Notes: generated by a model from the sequence alone, not told the origin. 64,000 bases of DNA from Shewanella pealeana ATCC 700345 (GCF_000018285.1 NC_009901.1:4153001-4217000), one strand, 5' to 3'; counted from the first letter of the stretch, positions 17,443 through 27,168 are shown. Translations and numbers: made by a program.

Positions 17443-18519
17443 TTAGCTTCTGTACGGATCTTCACATGCCATTAAATGGCGACTCATTTCTCCCTGAAGC
17501 TGTTGATGGTTGTCGATTTCACCACTGTCATTATTCACAGAAATTAGCTTTACCCTCGCACATTGACTAGCGTCGGCATTCACTTCTAGCCAAACTGGCA
17601 TCATATTCAGCGGGTTTAAGAAGTAATAAACGCCTGCTTTATGATCGCTAAGGTTTGTCCAGCGCGTACAAGTAGCCAGCTCCTTTTGACTTGGGTTAAA
17701 CGCAAATGGGATCGCGCCATTTTGCATCAGCGCACGAGTTTGAGCTAACACATCAGTTGGGTTTTGTGCGGGATCAGAAAGGGTTAAATAAAACGCTGCT
17801 CGCTCAAAACTTTGGGTTGCCGATACGCCACCCGGAACAGAAAATACAGGCGTAGCGATTGCTGGCTTTGTTTGCCCCCATAGGTATTGCCAGTACTTTA
17901 AAATATCAAGCTGAGTTGGATAATCTGGTTCATTGGTGACAATTTGATTTTCTTCGCCCGCATAAACATGCAGCTCACCATTTTTAATCTCAATCACAGC
18001 AGAGTGACCATTAGAGTCAGACACTGCAAGGTGGATCTTATCCTGCATCAAGTCTTTCGCTTTACCGCCTTCGGGGATCTGTTCGCGGATCAGCTGTAAG
18101 GTGTTGCTCTTGGCATAGTTGACCACTTGGTCAACATTGGCAAAGCTATCTAATATATATTGCGGCCAGCGTAATATACTGATGTTACCGTTTTTAAGGT
18201 AATGCTTGGGCTTTCCATAGGTCGCTGGCGTGTCATATAACACATTAACCACTAGGCCCTCTGAGTTCATTCCATCAACGGTCGCATAACCTTGAGCCTC
18301 ATCTCCCATCATGGATACGACACTGGCGTACTGCGACTTCCAGTGAAATATCACACTCGGATCAAGATCGCTCTTGTGCGCCTTCTTTGCTGATAGGCCT
18401 ATTTTCTCAAGTCCTTGGGGGAATAGAAACAGATTGGCTTCTATCGGCCTAAACCAGTTCATATTCCTGCCCGTTACGGGATAGTTTGAATTGAGGTTAT
18501 TTAATACTCTTAAGCACAT
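17443..18519 (-). CDS. Choloylglycine hydrolase-family (N-terminal nucleophile) amidase
   Basis: The start is set at the ATG at 18519 because AAAGGAA lies six bases upstream and the protein then begins Met-Cys-Leu-Arg, leaving Cys2 as the N-terminal nucleophile, as required in this Ntn family. Other family marks are GRNMNW near residue 18, DGMNSEGLVVNVLY near 83, the NEPDYPTQ segment holding the conserved Asn near 191, and a C-terminal RWTNLSDHKAGVYYF block. Members cleave linear amide bonds such as bile salts, penicillin V or acyl-homoserine lactones; the substrate here is unknown. No export signal is visible. It is divergent from the diguanylate cyclase gene, 100 bases away. Confidence 0.9.
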   Translation of the reverse strand: MCLRVLNNLNSNYPVTGRNMNWFRPIEANLFLFPQGLEKIGLSAKKAHKSDLDPSVIFHWKSQYASVVSMMGDEAQGYATVDGMNSEGLVVNVLYDTPATYGKPKHYLKNGNISILRWPQYILDSFANVDQVVNYAKSNTLQLIREQIPEGGKAKDLMQDKIHLAVSDSNGHSAVIEIKNGELHVYAGEENQIVTNEPDYPTQLDILKYWQYLWGQTKPAIATPVFSVPGGVSATQSFERAAFYLTLSDPAQNPTDVLAQTRALMQNGAIPFAFNPSQKELATCTRWTNLSDHKAGVYYFLNPLNMMPVWLEVNADASQCARVKLISVNNDSGEIDNHQQLQGEMSRHLMACEDPYRS

Positions 18520-18619
18520 ATCAGTTCCTTTAATATCTCTTATCAAAAATGGTTATTTGAAATTAAAGCGAAATACAATAACATATAAGTAACACAATGG
18601 AGTTGGGCCTAATACGGAT

Positions 18620-19660
18620 ATGAAAAACATAGAGTTAAATAGTACCTACAACTTAAGGAGGGTCGTGTTAATTGGCATGTGCACGCTTTTAGGCTGCCTG
18701 AGTTTTCTACTCGGTATTATCAACCTCTCAATCGCTGCAAAGTGGATAACACTTGGTTTTATCGAACTATTCTACGCACTGTGTTCATTCACACTGGCGG
18801 TACTAGCAGTCAAAAGAAGACACCAATTTTGGCAAGTTATCCTGTATATTTTTGCCTTAACCGTTATCGTCATTTACGCCGTATCTCTCTCAAAAACCAT
18901 AGGTTCAATGATCTGCTGGGTACTGGTTTTACCCACGGTTTACTATCTTCTTTTAGGTAAGAAGTTTGCGAATTTACCGGTAATTATTCTTTTCTCTGCA
19001 GTAGTTGCAGACATCATTGGTAAATATGGTTTTACCGTTAATCCGCTGCTAGTTAATTTCATTTTTAGTTATTTGCTTATTTGGGCTGTTTCTCATATTT
19101 ACGAGAAAAACCGCGCAAATTCAGAAGCTAAATTACAAAAGCTCGCACTGCAAGATCCACTGACATTAAGCTATAACCGACTAGCGCTAACCAAGTATTT
19201 TGAGAATGTGGGTTCAAAGCCGTCTCTGCAAGAGCTTGACGAAGAGCTGCATCTACTGATCTTAGATATCGATTTCTTTAAACAGGTAAACGATGAGTAT
19301 GGTCATGAGGCAGGGGATACGGTTCTACAAGAGTGCGCAAAAATTATCAGTCGCATTGCCGGTGATAAACAGACATTTAGGATCGGTGGTGAAGAATTTT
19401 GCGTAATGATTGAAAACAAAAAACAAGATGAAGCGATAGCACTTGCCCAGTTAATTAGAACAAAACTGGCTCAACATACTTTTAGACTCGCAGAGCAAGA
19501 CAATATCAATATCACCGTCAGCATTGGGCTTAGCAATTATCAACCAGGTATGGCGTTACCAAGTCTATTACGCCAAGCAGATCAGCGGTTATATCGCGCT
19601 AAACACACAGGTCGAAACCAAGTGATTTACCACAACGCACCACTTGCGGCTTCGGCATAA
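18620..19660 (+). CDS. Membrane-bound diguanylate cyclase (GGDEF)
   Basis: About six hydrophobic helices fill residues 15-170, followed by a GGDEF domain. The metal- and GTP-binding region reads LILDIDFFKQVNDEYGHEAGD, and the active-site motif is GGEEF at residues 256-260. The allosteric RxxD site normally found five residues upstream is absent (AGDK at that position), so product inhibition through that site is unlikely. The enzyme should make cyclic di-GMP from GTP in response to a signal sensed in the membrane. It has no EAL domain. It is divergent from the Ntn hydrolase. Confidence 0.94.
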   Translation: MKNIELNSTYNLRRVVLIGMCTLLGCLSFLLGIINLSIAAKWITLGFIELFYALCSFTLAVLAVKRRHQFWQVILYIFALTVIVIYAVSLSKTIGSMICWVLVLPTVYYLLLGKKFANLPVIILFSAVVADIIGKYGFTVNPLLVNFIFSYLLIWAVSHIYEKNRANSEAKLQKLALQDPLTLSYNRLALTKYFENVGSKPSLQELDEELHLLILDIDFFKQVNDEYGHEAGDTVLQECAKIISRIAGDKQTFRIGGEEFCVMIENKKQDEAIALAQLIRTKLAQHTFRLAEQDNINITVSIGLSNYQPGMALPSLLRQADQRLYRAKHTGRNQVIYHNAPLAASA

Positions 19661-19885
19661 CAAAAATGGGACATGCTTGCAGCATAGGTAGATCCTGTTC
19701 GCCCTTGTCCAAAGTAGAAGCAGCGTTAAACTAACGCCTTTAGCCTAGCAAAGCTCGATAGCATGGGGATCACAACGTATTTTATGCTAAAATCCCTCAT
19801 CAGCTTTATGAATGTGTAACAGATCTCATTTGTTTGACTGAAGGTAGTGAAATCCTACCGAAATAAACTAATGAGGATACGAGAT

Positions 19886-20182
19886 ATGAAAAAATTAAAT
19901 GCCGAACAGCGCAAAGCCCGAGATAACGAACGTTTTGCACAACGAGTAGATGAACGCAGAACCAAGGGCGAAGATGTTGTCGCTTACGCACTTTCCAATG
20001 CAAAAGCCTATAAGTTTCTGACTAAACCAGAGAGACACGAGCTCAAGCAAAGACAAGCTGCCCTGCTCAATGAAGTTAAATTGACAGAGGAAGAAAAGCT
20101 TAAGCTTAGACATGAGCAAGAGTTGCAACAAATTGAAGCGACATTTGAAGCCGATAAAGACGCTTCAGCCTCAAGCAATTAA
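19886..20182 (+). CDS. Small charged helical protein of unknown function
   Basis: The 98-residue protein is rich in Lys, Arg, Glu and Gln and looks almost entirely helical (NAEQRKARDNERFAQRVDERR; then ERHELKQRQAALLNEVKLTEEEK), so it could form a coiled coil. I do not recognise the family. The ATG at 19886 is preferred because GAGGA lies about nine bases upstream; a GTG at 19847 is also in frame. A decayed partial copy lies at 17121-17280. A strong terminator follows. Confidence 0.7.
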   Translation: MKKLNAEQRKARDNERFAQRVDERRTKGEDVVAYALSNAKAYKFLTKPERHELKQRQAALLNEVKLTEEEKLKLRHEQELQQIEATFEADKDASASSN

Positions 20183-20235
20183 GACACTGTGAGTTTGAAT
20201 CAATAAAAATGGGACTGCTTAGCTGCTGTCTCGGC

Positions 20236-20267
20236 ATAATAAAAGGGAATAACTTCCCTTTTATTAT
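20236..20267. terminator. Bidirectional terminator
   Basis: ATAATAAAAGGGAA and TTCCCTTTTATTAT form a perfect 14-bp stem around the four-base loop TAAC. It separates the small helical-protein gene from the converging ndh gene. Confidence 0.9.
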
Positions 20268-20339
20268 TTGAGCTTGTAAATGCTAATTCAATCTCTAAAT
20301 ATAAGTGCAGCCTCTAAATATTAGTACCACTTGTAAATA

Positions 20340-21641
20340 TTAGTGCAGCTTCATTCTTGGACGCACCACGCGCATCACCTTTTCAGCGCACCACAAAGCC
20401 ACCGTTTTAAAAGTGCCGTGAATCGCTTGCTGATGCATACGGTAAAGCGAGATATACACTAAACGCGCGATCTTCCCCTCAACAAACATGCTGCTTTTTG
20501 TCAGGTTACCCATCAAACTACCCACAGTGCTGTAACGCGATAGGTTCACTAACGAACCATGATCGACATACATATAATCGTTCAGCGGCTCACCTTTTAG
20601 CTCGTTAAAGATGTTCTTCTCAACACACTGTGCCATCTGATGCGCTGACTGCGCCCGCGGCGGCACAAAGCTGCCATCGGCTTGCATGCAGGCACAACAG
20701 TCACCTATCACGTAAATATCATTACTTACGGTGCTGAGCAGGTTAGGTTTAACCATAATTTGATTAGCGCGGTTAAGCTCAAATAAACCGATATCCTTAA
20801 TAAAGTCAGGCGCCTTAACCCCTGCAGCCCAAAGCATAATATTGGCTTCTATCAACTGGCCTTCAGAGGTAACAAAACCTGCTGCTGTCGCCTCGCTAAT
20901 ACGGGTGTTTTCCATCACATTGACGCCAAGCTTGCTCAGCTCAACTCTTGCAGACGTCGCAATGCGCTCTGGTAGCGCTGGAAGAATTCGCTCACCCGCT
21001 TCAATCAAATGAATATTAAGCTTATCGGCGGTCATCTTACTTAAGCCATAAACTTTAAGCATGTCGGTCACATGGTAGAGCTCTGCCGACAATTCAACAC
21101 CCGTTGCGCCACCGCCAACAATGGCGATATTAAGCTCATTGATACTTTCTGATTGATGCACCCGAGTAAAACTATCTAAAAGCGCATTATGGAAACGATT
21201 GGCTTGCTGGTGCGAGTCGAGGAAGAAACAGTTTTCTTTGACACCAGGAGTATTAAAGTCATTACTGACGCTACCAATAGCAATCACTAACTTATCATAT
21301 TGAATTTGGCGCTCAGGCAGCATTACTTTACCCGCTTCATCTACGATAGGAGCGACTGAAATCGACTGACTCGCTTCATCTAAACCACAGAAAGTACCAA
21401 GCTGAAATTGGTAACCGTGCTTAGCGGCATGAGCAGAGTACACAACCCCATCAAGTGCAGAGTCAAGAGAACCTGTAGCCACCTCATGCAGTAATGGTTT
21501 CCAAATGTGAGTCCGGTTTCTATCGACTAAGATGATTTGAGCTAAGTTTTTCTTACCTAACTTATGACCCAGCTGAGTCGCTAACTCCAAACCACCTGCG
21601 CCACCACCAACAATCACAATCTTTGGGTTTGCCGATCTCAT
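20340..21641 (-). CDS. ndh: Type II NADH:quinone dehydrogenase
   Basis: The 433-residue flavoprotein begins with an FAD-binding Rossmann motif (IVIVGGGAGGLELA, residues 8-21) and has a second, NADH-binding Rossmann motif near 172-190 (NIAIVGGGATGVELSAEL). The YVIGDCCA motif, which contacts FAD, is near 310, with HQMAQ after it. The C-terminus has a hydrophobic, basic amphipathic tail typical of membrane-associated NDH-2. It oxidises NADH and reduces quinone without pumping protons. GAGGAA lies seven bases before the ATG. It is a single-gene unit. Confidence 0.94.
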   Translation of the reverse strand: MRSANPKIVIVGGGAGGLELATQLGHKLGKKNLAQIILVDRNRTHIWKPLLHEVATGSLDSALDGVVYSAHAAKHGYQFQLGTFCGLDEASQSISVAPIVDEAGKVMLPERQIQYDKLVIAIGSVSNDFNTPGVKENCFFLDSHQQANRFHNALLDSFTRVHQSESINELNIAIVGGGATGVELSAELYHVTDMLKVYGLSKMTADKLNIHLIEAGERILPALPERIATSARVELSKLGVNVMENTRISEATAAGFVTSEGQLIEANIMLWAAGVKAPDFIKDIGLFELNRANQIMVKPNLLSTVSNDIYVIGDCCACMQADGSFVPPRAQSAHQMAQCVEKNIFNELKGEPLNDYMYVDHGSLVNLSRYSTVGSLMGNLTKSSMFVEGKIARLVYISLYRMHQQAIHGTFKTVALWCAEKVMRVVRPRMKLH

Positions 21642-22058
21642 TACTTCGTTCCTCTATCTAGGCCAACTGCTGAAGACCCAATTAGGCTTCAACATGGTAA
21701 AATACTAATTTAACGACCACTTACTTAATACTCGCTATGTTGACGCAAAACGAGACCTAAGTCACGCCAATAAAAACTAAAAAATTGACATAAATCAGTT
21801 GATTTAACCAGTAAAAACAAACATCGCAACAAGATCTACAACAAAGAGCCACAGCATCACCGCATTAAATATAAAATATATAAACAACCTGTTCTGTAAC
21901 ATCAAAACCTAATTGCTAACCAAGGTGACAAGAACAACAAACACTCTCTAAAACAGCCTGAATAATTGCAAGCTAGATCTAAATTCACTCAATATTTGCT
22001 AGCGCTAAAGCAAACAAAAGACTAATTTAGCCGCCCTTTTGAATCACTAAACGAAAAT
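21642..22058. other. AT-rich intergenic region between divergent genes
   Basis: This 417-base stretch lies between ndh and the DUF2541-like gene. I see no open frame with a ribosome site and no strong hairpin. It presumably contains both promoters. Confidence 0.4.
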
Positions 22059-22442
22059 ATGAACATAAAAACATTTGTGGCAAGCATCATAGTCGCTGCC
22101 AGCATGCTAGGTAGCAGTTCTGTCGCTATGGCGGATGAGCAGATCACTCTAGGTCGTACCATCTTATTGGGCGGCGGCGATCACGGCGCAAAAATCCCAC
22201 TACTCGTTTGCCGTAAAACAGATGCTATCCGCGTTAAAGCTGAGCGTAATCTTCACCTAGAAAAAATTAAAGTGACCTTTAACAATGGTCAAACTAAGAC
22301 TATTCACTTCTATCGTGATCTAAAGAAAAACAAATACACAGACTGGCGTAAATTCGCTTACCCTCGCTGTGTGAAGAAGCTTGAAGTCTTCGGTAACTCT
22401 GACGGTTCAAAGGCTGGTGTAAAAGTATTAGGCCGCAAGTAA
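22059..22442 (+). CDS. DUF2541 (YaaI-like) secreted protein
   Basis: A clear signal peptide (MNIKTFVASIIVAASMLGSS, cleavage near AMA) is followed by a small mature domain of about 100 residues. The pattern LGRTIL, IPLLVCRKTDAIRVKA, TDWRKF, RCVKKLEVFG and VLGRK resembles the Escherichia coli YaaI/DUF2541 family in order and spacing, including the two cysteines (VCR and RCV) that probably form a disulfide. The function is unknown; it is expected in the periplasm. The mature protein is strongly basic. Confidence 0.75.
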   Translation: MNIKTFVASIIVAASMLGSSSVAMADEQITLGRTILLGGGDHGAKIPLLVCRKTDAIRVKAERNLHLEKIKVTFNNGQTKTIHFYRDLKKNKYTDWRKFAYPRCVKKLEVFGNSDGSKAGVKVLGRK

Positions 22443-22609
22443 ACAGATAAAAAGTAGACGACTGTACTATTGACGGCTATTTTCACGATTGCTACTTTAG
22501 CGATCGGTATGAAGTGACTATTATTGATTCAATCTTTTATCTATTAAAATTTTTGAATTGTTATAGTCACTTTAAAAGGATTAGTGTTTTGACTTAATGG
22601 ACTAGAAAA

Positions 22610-23134
22610 ATGAAAAAGATTCTTCTTTGCACATTGGTGCTCAGCCTTAGCGCCTGCAAAAGCAACGACATTAAAAATATTGCGGATTCGGTTTCAGACA
22701 TTGCCAGTATAGGTTCCTCCACTAGCGGTTCAGCGACCAGCTCTCCTAATCCTGGTTACAGCCACAGCCAACCGCAATACGCCAATAAATCAGAAAATAT
22801 ATACGCGCCACTGACTGGAAAAACCAGCCGAGATTACGGTGTAATTCGCTCAATTGAATCAGAAAAAAACCCTAAAGGCATGACTATGGTGCGCTTTCTT
22901 GCCTTTCATCAAGATAGCGGTGCAGCTCTGGAAGCCGACCAATACTTGTATACTATTGATGGAAATGGCTGGATGGCCGATAACAGCATTGCCGCCTATA
23001 ACACCCGCACAAAAATGCTTAATAGCGGTCAATATTATCTAAAAGCTAAGGCTAAAGACGGTAAGTTTTACACCACAGGTATGCTAAATCTGGCTCCAGG
23101 TGTGACTAACATAGTGACGATTGACCTTGAATAA
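22610..23134 (+). CDS. Hypothetical lipoprotein
   Basis: A short lipoprotein signal (MKKILLCTLVLSLSAC, Cys16) starts the 174-residue protein. A Ser/Gly/Asn-rich linker (SSTSGSATSSPNPGYSHS) leads to a domain with VRFLAFHQDSGAALEADQYLY and YYLKAKAKDGKFYTTG, which looks beta-rich. I do not recognise the family. It may be anchored in the outer membrane. It is separated from the DUF2541-like gene by 167 bases. Confidence 0.7.
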   Translation: MKKILLCTLVLSLSACKSNDIKNIADSVSDIASIGSSTSGSATSSPNPGYSHSQPQYANKSENIYAPLTGKTSRDYGVIRSIESEKNPKGMTMVRFLAFHQDSGAALEADQYLYTIDGNGWMADNSIAAYNTRTKMLNSGQYYLKAKAKDGKFYTTGMLNLAPGVTNIVTIDLE

Positions 23135-23184
23135 TCCTGCCTCAGCCTTTTTATTTGCTAGTTTATAAAATAGCGAAAACAACA

Positions 23185-23210
23185 ATGACCACTCAATGAG
23201 TGGTCATTTT
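23185..23210. terminator. Bidirectional terminator
   Basis: ATGACCACTC and GAGTGGTCAT form a perfect 10-bp stem around AAT, followed by TTTT. Two lipoprotein genes converge on it. Confidence 0.88.
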
Positions 23211-23240
23211 GTTATTAGGCCCAAGTGATAGCTATCAGTA

Positions 23241-23768
23241 CTAATTAGCTTGCTGTTGGCACTCTAGCAATAGCTGTTGAAAATGTGCACCTAAGTCTTG
23301 GCTAGCAAACTCTTCGCTAGCTGTTGCCATCTGTTGCAAGTGCTGTAACCCTTGCTCAACACCTTGATCGGCAATAATCTGCTTAGCATAAGCCGCCGCA
23401 TCGGCCCCTTTTTGCAAAAGACTCGACATATTCTCCAAACTAAAATCTTGTTCCATCAAGGCTTCTAGCTCGCTAAGCAGCTCTGTAACCTTTGCCGACT
23501 CGACCAGTGCTCCCTCTACATTAACAAGCTCGCCAACTGGATCCATCTCTAGTTTGCTAGCGACACAAGCCGCCACACTACCGGCCTCAGCACCACTGGC
23601 AACGGCTTCGATACCTTGACTGCGGATCTGCTCAATGACCTGCTGTAACTGTTCATTTTTGGCTAACCAAGCTTGCTCTAACTGCTGCTTTTCATCACCG
23701 CCAAAATAACCACAACCGCTTAAGCCAAACGCCAAAACAGCCGGAACCATTACCGTCTTTAACTGCAT
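23241..23768 (-). CDS. Hypothetical Gln/Glu-rich lipoprotein
   Basis: A lipoprotein signal (MQLKTVMVPAVLAFGLSGC, Cys19) precedes a helical, acidic mature protein of about 155 residues with many Gln, Glu and Ala (QQLEQAWLAKNEQLQQVIEQI). I do not recognise the family. The central VAACVASKLEMDPVGELV part contains one cysteine. GGAG lies before the ATG. It is a single-gene unit. Confidence 0.7.
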   Translation of the reverse strand: MQLKTVMVPAVLAFGLSGCGYFGGDEKQQLEQAWLAKNEQLQQVIEQIRSQGIEAVASGAEAGSVAACVASKLEMDPVGELVNVEGALVESAKVTELLSELEALMEQDFSLENMSSLLQKGADAAAYAKQIIADQGVEQGLQHLQQMATASEEFASQDLGAHFQQLLLECQQQAN

Positions 23769-23898
23769 TTATATACTCCAAAAATCAAAGGCTAATTAGC
23801 CACTGCCGCTAGTATACCTAGATAATGAAATAGCGACTTTTAAACATAATTAATCTTGCTTTCAGCACCGACTATAGCGGATTGAAATTAATCGTTTA

Positions 23899-24684
23899 TC
23901 ACTCTTTATACTTAATATATTGTTTCGGCGATTGACCTAAGGTTTTCTTAAAAAAAGTAATAAAGGCACTTACCGATTCATAGCCTAACTCTTCTGCAAT
24001 ACGTTGCACTGAATCCCCTGAGGCCAATTTTTGCAAGGCTAAAACAATATGTAATTGCCCGCGCCAGCGACCAAAGGTCATGCCTATTTCACTCTTAACT
24101 AATCTCGCTAGCGTACGCTCACTCATTGCAAACTCACACGCCCATTGCGCTACCGTACGTCTATCTTGGGGGGCTTCGATTAATGCGTTAGCAATAGATT
24201 TTAGCCTAGGCTCTGCTGGGATAGGAAAGTCATAATGCTGTGTTGGCATAATACGCAGTTGGTCGATAAGCACACCGACCAGATTATCTGTGGCACTACC
24301 TTGCTGATAAGCCTGTTCCTGCGCCGTTAAGTGCACGATTAGCTCTCTTATCAAAGGCGTCATTGACAAGGTGCAGCTCTGAACGGGCATGCCTTCAACA
24401 TCAGGGTCAACAAATAGCATGCATACATTGGCATTTTTAGAGATCTGATTACTGTGAGGTACCTGGCTTGGGATCCACACCGCACAATTTGGCGGGACCA
24501 TCCAGATAGCATCATCAATTTTACATTTCACAAAACCATTCAATGCCAATACCAATTGGCACTTTCTATGCTGATGAAACGGCGTCTCTGCATCTTCCTT
24601 ATCACCAACGAGTCCCAATGCTACCACTCGCTGAGGGTAATGATCGGAATCAAATTCCGGTAATGATGGCGAGTTGAACTTCAT
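23899..24684 (-). CDS. AraC-family transcriptional regulator with cupin sensor
   Basis: The N-terminal half is a cupin-like sensing domain: HQHRKCQLVLALNGFVKC near residues 38-55 and the MVPPNCAVWIPSQVPH segment near 62-77. The C-terminal half holds two AraC helix-turn-helices, ending with the family signature SVSAFITFFKKTLGQSPKQY near 237-256. It is divergent from the MFS transporter gene 100 bases away, an arrangement in which the regulator normally controls the exporter. The ligand is unknown. Confidence 0.93.
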   Translation of the reverse strand: MKFNSPSLPEFDSDHYPQRVVALGLVGDKEDAETPFHQHRKCQLVLALNGFVKCKIDDAIWMVPPNCAVWIPSQVPHSNQISKNANVCMLFVDPDVEGMPVQSCTLSMTPLIRELIVHLTAQEQAYQQGSATDNLVGVLIDQLRIMPTQHYDFPIPAEPRLKSIANALIEAPQDRRTVAQWACEFAMSERTLARLVKSEIGMTFGRWRGQLHIVLALQKLASGDSVQRIAEELGYESVSAFITFFKKTLGQSPKQYIKYKE

Positions 24685-24784
24685 AGGATGACCGTTTTTA
24701 GCAATATAGAGTCACTATAGCCCAATACTGCAATCAATTAGAAGCGTAAGCTAGCGAACTTTCATGACTTTAAAGGAGCCTATT

Positions 24785-26035
24785 GTGACGTTATCGCATC
24801 CTTCTCGTTTTGCCAGCAGTGCATTCTTGCTACTTGGCGTACTCTTAATCGCTATCAGCTTACGCAGCCCAATCACTGGCGTAGGACCGCTACTCGATGC
24901 CATTAGAGCCGAATTACACCTGTCTGCAACACAGGCCGGAATGCTAACAACATTACCATTATTAGCCTTTGCTTTTTTCTCACCTGTAGCCTCTAAAATC
25001 GGTGCAAAACGCGGCCTAGAACAGGGGCTAATGCTGTCGTTACTATTTATCCTTACTGGTCTAGTGGTACGTTCACTCGGTTCTACCAGCGCGCTATTTA
25101 TCGGCACTGTGGTCATTGGTGCGGGAATCGCCTTCGCAAACGTACTACTGCCAAGCTTAATGAAACGTGACTTCCCGACTCGAATAACCACCATGACCTC
25201 CATGTATGTATTGATGATGGGGGCAGGATCAGCCATGAGTGCCAGTCTAGCCATTCCATTGACTGAGATGGCTAATCAATTGTCGATAACTGTGATCCCA
25301 AGTTGGGCATTTGCCTTAGGGGCTCTCGTGATATTCCCATTAATTGCGATTATAGTTTGGTTACCACAAATGCGTAATCACACCGCGCCAAGTCAAGATA
25401 CCCAAGCATTCGATAGTCACAGTTATCTGTGGCGTAATGCTAGCGCCTGGCAGATCACGCTGTTTTTGGCGCTCAATTCCTTCTTGATGTATATCTTTAT
25501 CAGCTGGTTGCCGACAATATTGGTAGACAGTGGCTTTAGCCATCATGAAGCAGGTGTGATCCACGGTGTGCTACAGCTATTTACAGCGGTACCCGCCTTA
25601 GTTTTAATTCCGTTTATGAATAAGTTTAACGATAAACGCCTGCTCAGCTTGAGCCTAACTTTGATGGCATTGATAGGCATTATAGGGCTAATCGTTAAAC
25701 CTGAGTTTGCCATGATTTGGGGAATGCTATTTGGCTTTGGGGCTGGTGGTGGATTTATTGTGGCGCTAGCCTTAATAAGCCTTCGAACCACTAGTGCACA
25801 GCAAGCGGCCACATTATCGGGCATGGCACAATTCTTAGGTTACTTACTCGCTGCTACGGGCCCAATGATAATTGGCGAGTTACATGAGCTGACTGCTAAC
25901 TGGCAGATACCGCTTATGCTCTGCGCTTTCTGCGCTGTGCTATGGAGTGTGTTCTCGGTTTTTGCGGCAAAGGATGAGCTCATCACCCCCTCAGAACATG
26001 ATACCCCTGCCCCATTGGTCGAAAACCTCTCATAA
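24785..26035 (+). CDS. CynX/NimT-family MFS transporter
   Basis: The 416-residue protein has 12 hydrophobic helices and the CynX/NimT signature near the N-terminus (SLRSPITGVGPLLDAI) with the LLPLLAF-like TLPLLAFAFFSPVA and GAGIAFANVLLPSLMKRDFP segments. The family covers cyanate, 2-nitroimidazole and related carriers; the substrate here is unknown. The GTG at 24785 is chosen because AAGGAG sits six bases before it, whereas the in-frame ATG at 24764 lacks a ribosome site and would contain that motif in its coding sequence. It is probably regulated by the divergent AraC protein. Confidence 0.9.
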   Translation: MTLSHPSRFASSAFLLLGVLLIAISLRSPITGVGPLLDAIRAELHLSATQAGMLTTLPLLAFAFFSPVASKIGAKRGLEQGLMLSLLFILTGLVVRSLGSTSALFIGTVVIGAGIAFANVLLPSLMKRDFPTRITTMTSMYVLMMGAGSAMSASLAIPLTEMANQLSITVIPSWAFALGALVIFPLIAIIVWLPQMRNHTAPSQDTQAFDSHSYLWRNASAWQITLFLALNSFLMYIFISWLPTILVDSGFSHHEAGVIHGVLQLFTAVPALVLIPFMNKFNDKRLLSLSLTLMALIGIIGLIVKPEFAMIWGMLFGFGAGGGFIVALALISLRTTSAQQAATLSGMAQFLGYLLAATGPMIIGELHELTANWQIPLMLCAFCAVLWSVFSVFAAKDELITPSEHDTPAPLVENLS

Positions 26036-26109
26036 CATAAAGCTAGTCCGGGAGTCTTCGCTCCTAGAACTTGGCTGTTACGCCTTAAACTAATTGGTAT
26101 TATTTACGC

Positions 26110-27168
26110 CTAAATCACCTGCGCTGGCGCTTTAGGCTTTATCAGCCGCACTAACAAATGATGTACGACCCAAATCATTAGCGAGGTAACCACTACTGCT
26201 ACCACAATAGAACTAAAGCGATAACAGATAGAGAAGAAAGCATCTTGCTGCTCAGGCACAAAAGCGGTAGTCAGCGGTACAGTCAATGCAGACATCGCCG
26301 AGAAACCGATACCCGCTTTAATGCCGCCGATAGCCAGCCAGCGACAAAAAATAGCCGCAGCAATTGCGTAGCCGAGTACAAACAGCAACAGGTTATTAGC
26401 CAGACTGTATAGGGTTAGCTGCAGGAGCATCCCGGCTAAGCAACCAAGAAATGTACCTATAATACGAATTTTAGCCACCGCCATCGAGCCTATCAAGGTC
26501 ATGGGAGCCAACACAATCAAAATTGAGGCTTGAGCCGATAAGGAGTCATTAAGAGTGGCTACCTGAAACAAGATAAATGCTGCCATTGCAATAATCCAAC
26601 CCAGCGCCGCTTGCCTCACCATGCCCAGATGATCTTTCCGCTGATTATCAATATGACTACTCGCCTGATTGGTGTTGCCTAAGCTAGATAGCGGCAGCTT
26701 AATACTAGGCTCAGGGAACAAGTAAAAGGCCAGCGCAACAACCGGGGCAGTCAGCAGAGACGAAGCGATTAACCCCATCACAAAGTCTTCTAAATCGAAG
26801 CCTTGGTAGCTGGCATAGTTAAGTAGAATAGAGCCTATCAAGAGCCCAATGTAACCAAAGAGATAACTGCTCTTATGTGTCATCGCGATACACTTAAACA
26901 TCAGCATAATTGCCACCGCAATCGCCATTAACAGTGGCGTTGACTGAAAGAAACCGACAATAAAACTGACCTGTATGCTGACCCAAGTGACGCCCACAAT
27001 AAGCTGCACTATGATGCCACTATTCCACTTATCAATTTGGGTGAGCACAAACATGGGTAACAGCGCCGCAAACATACCGTTTGACCAGCCAAATACTAAG
27101 GAGGTGGCCAGCCCAAATACACAACCAAACCAGATCCGTTGGGTTTTTCTCAAAGTCTCGAATTGCAA
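26110..27168 (-). CDS. DUF2955/FUSC-like inner-membrane efflux component
   Basis: The protein has two sets of hydrophobic helices around a cytoplasmic loop near residues 165-190, as in the aromatic-acid exporter/DUF2955 group related to AaeB. The N-terminal pattern RIWFGCVFGLATSLVFGW and the second block RQAALGWIIAMAAFILFQ support this. The TTG at 27168 is preferred because GAGG lies seven bases upstream; a TTG at 27192 is in frame without a better site. It follows the HlyD-family gene by about 50 bases and should form an export system with it. Confidence 0.82.
   Translation of the reverse strand: MQFETLRKTQRIWFGCVFGLATSLVFGWSNGMFAALLPMFVLTQIDKWNSGIIVQLIVGVTWVSIQVSFIVGFFQSTPLLMAIAVAIMLMFKCIAMTHKSSYLFGYIGLLIGSILLNYASYQGFDLEDFVMGLIASSLLTAPVVALAFYLFPEPSIKLPLSSLGNTNQASSHIDNQRKDHLGMVRQAALGWIIAMAAFILFQVATLNDSLSAQASILIVLAPMTLIGSMAVAKIRIIGTFLGCLAGMLLQLTLYSLANNLLLFVLGYAIAAAIFCRWLAIGGIKAGIGFSAMSALTVPLTTAFVPEQQDAFFSICYRFSSIVVAVVVTSLMIWVVHHLLVRLIKPKAPAQVI

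Noticed and set aside
17382..17570. Plus-strand open frame of 62 codons, Cys-rich
   Set aside because: Its second half is antisense to the Ntn hydrolase gene, and the first part follows a terminator-like palindrome.
19651..20240. AAAAATGGGAC and CGGCATAA occurring twice around the small helical-protein gene
   Set aside because: The matches are only 8-11 bases and fit chance or leftover duplication; no mobile element ends were found.
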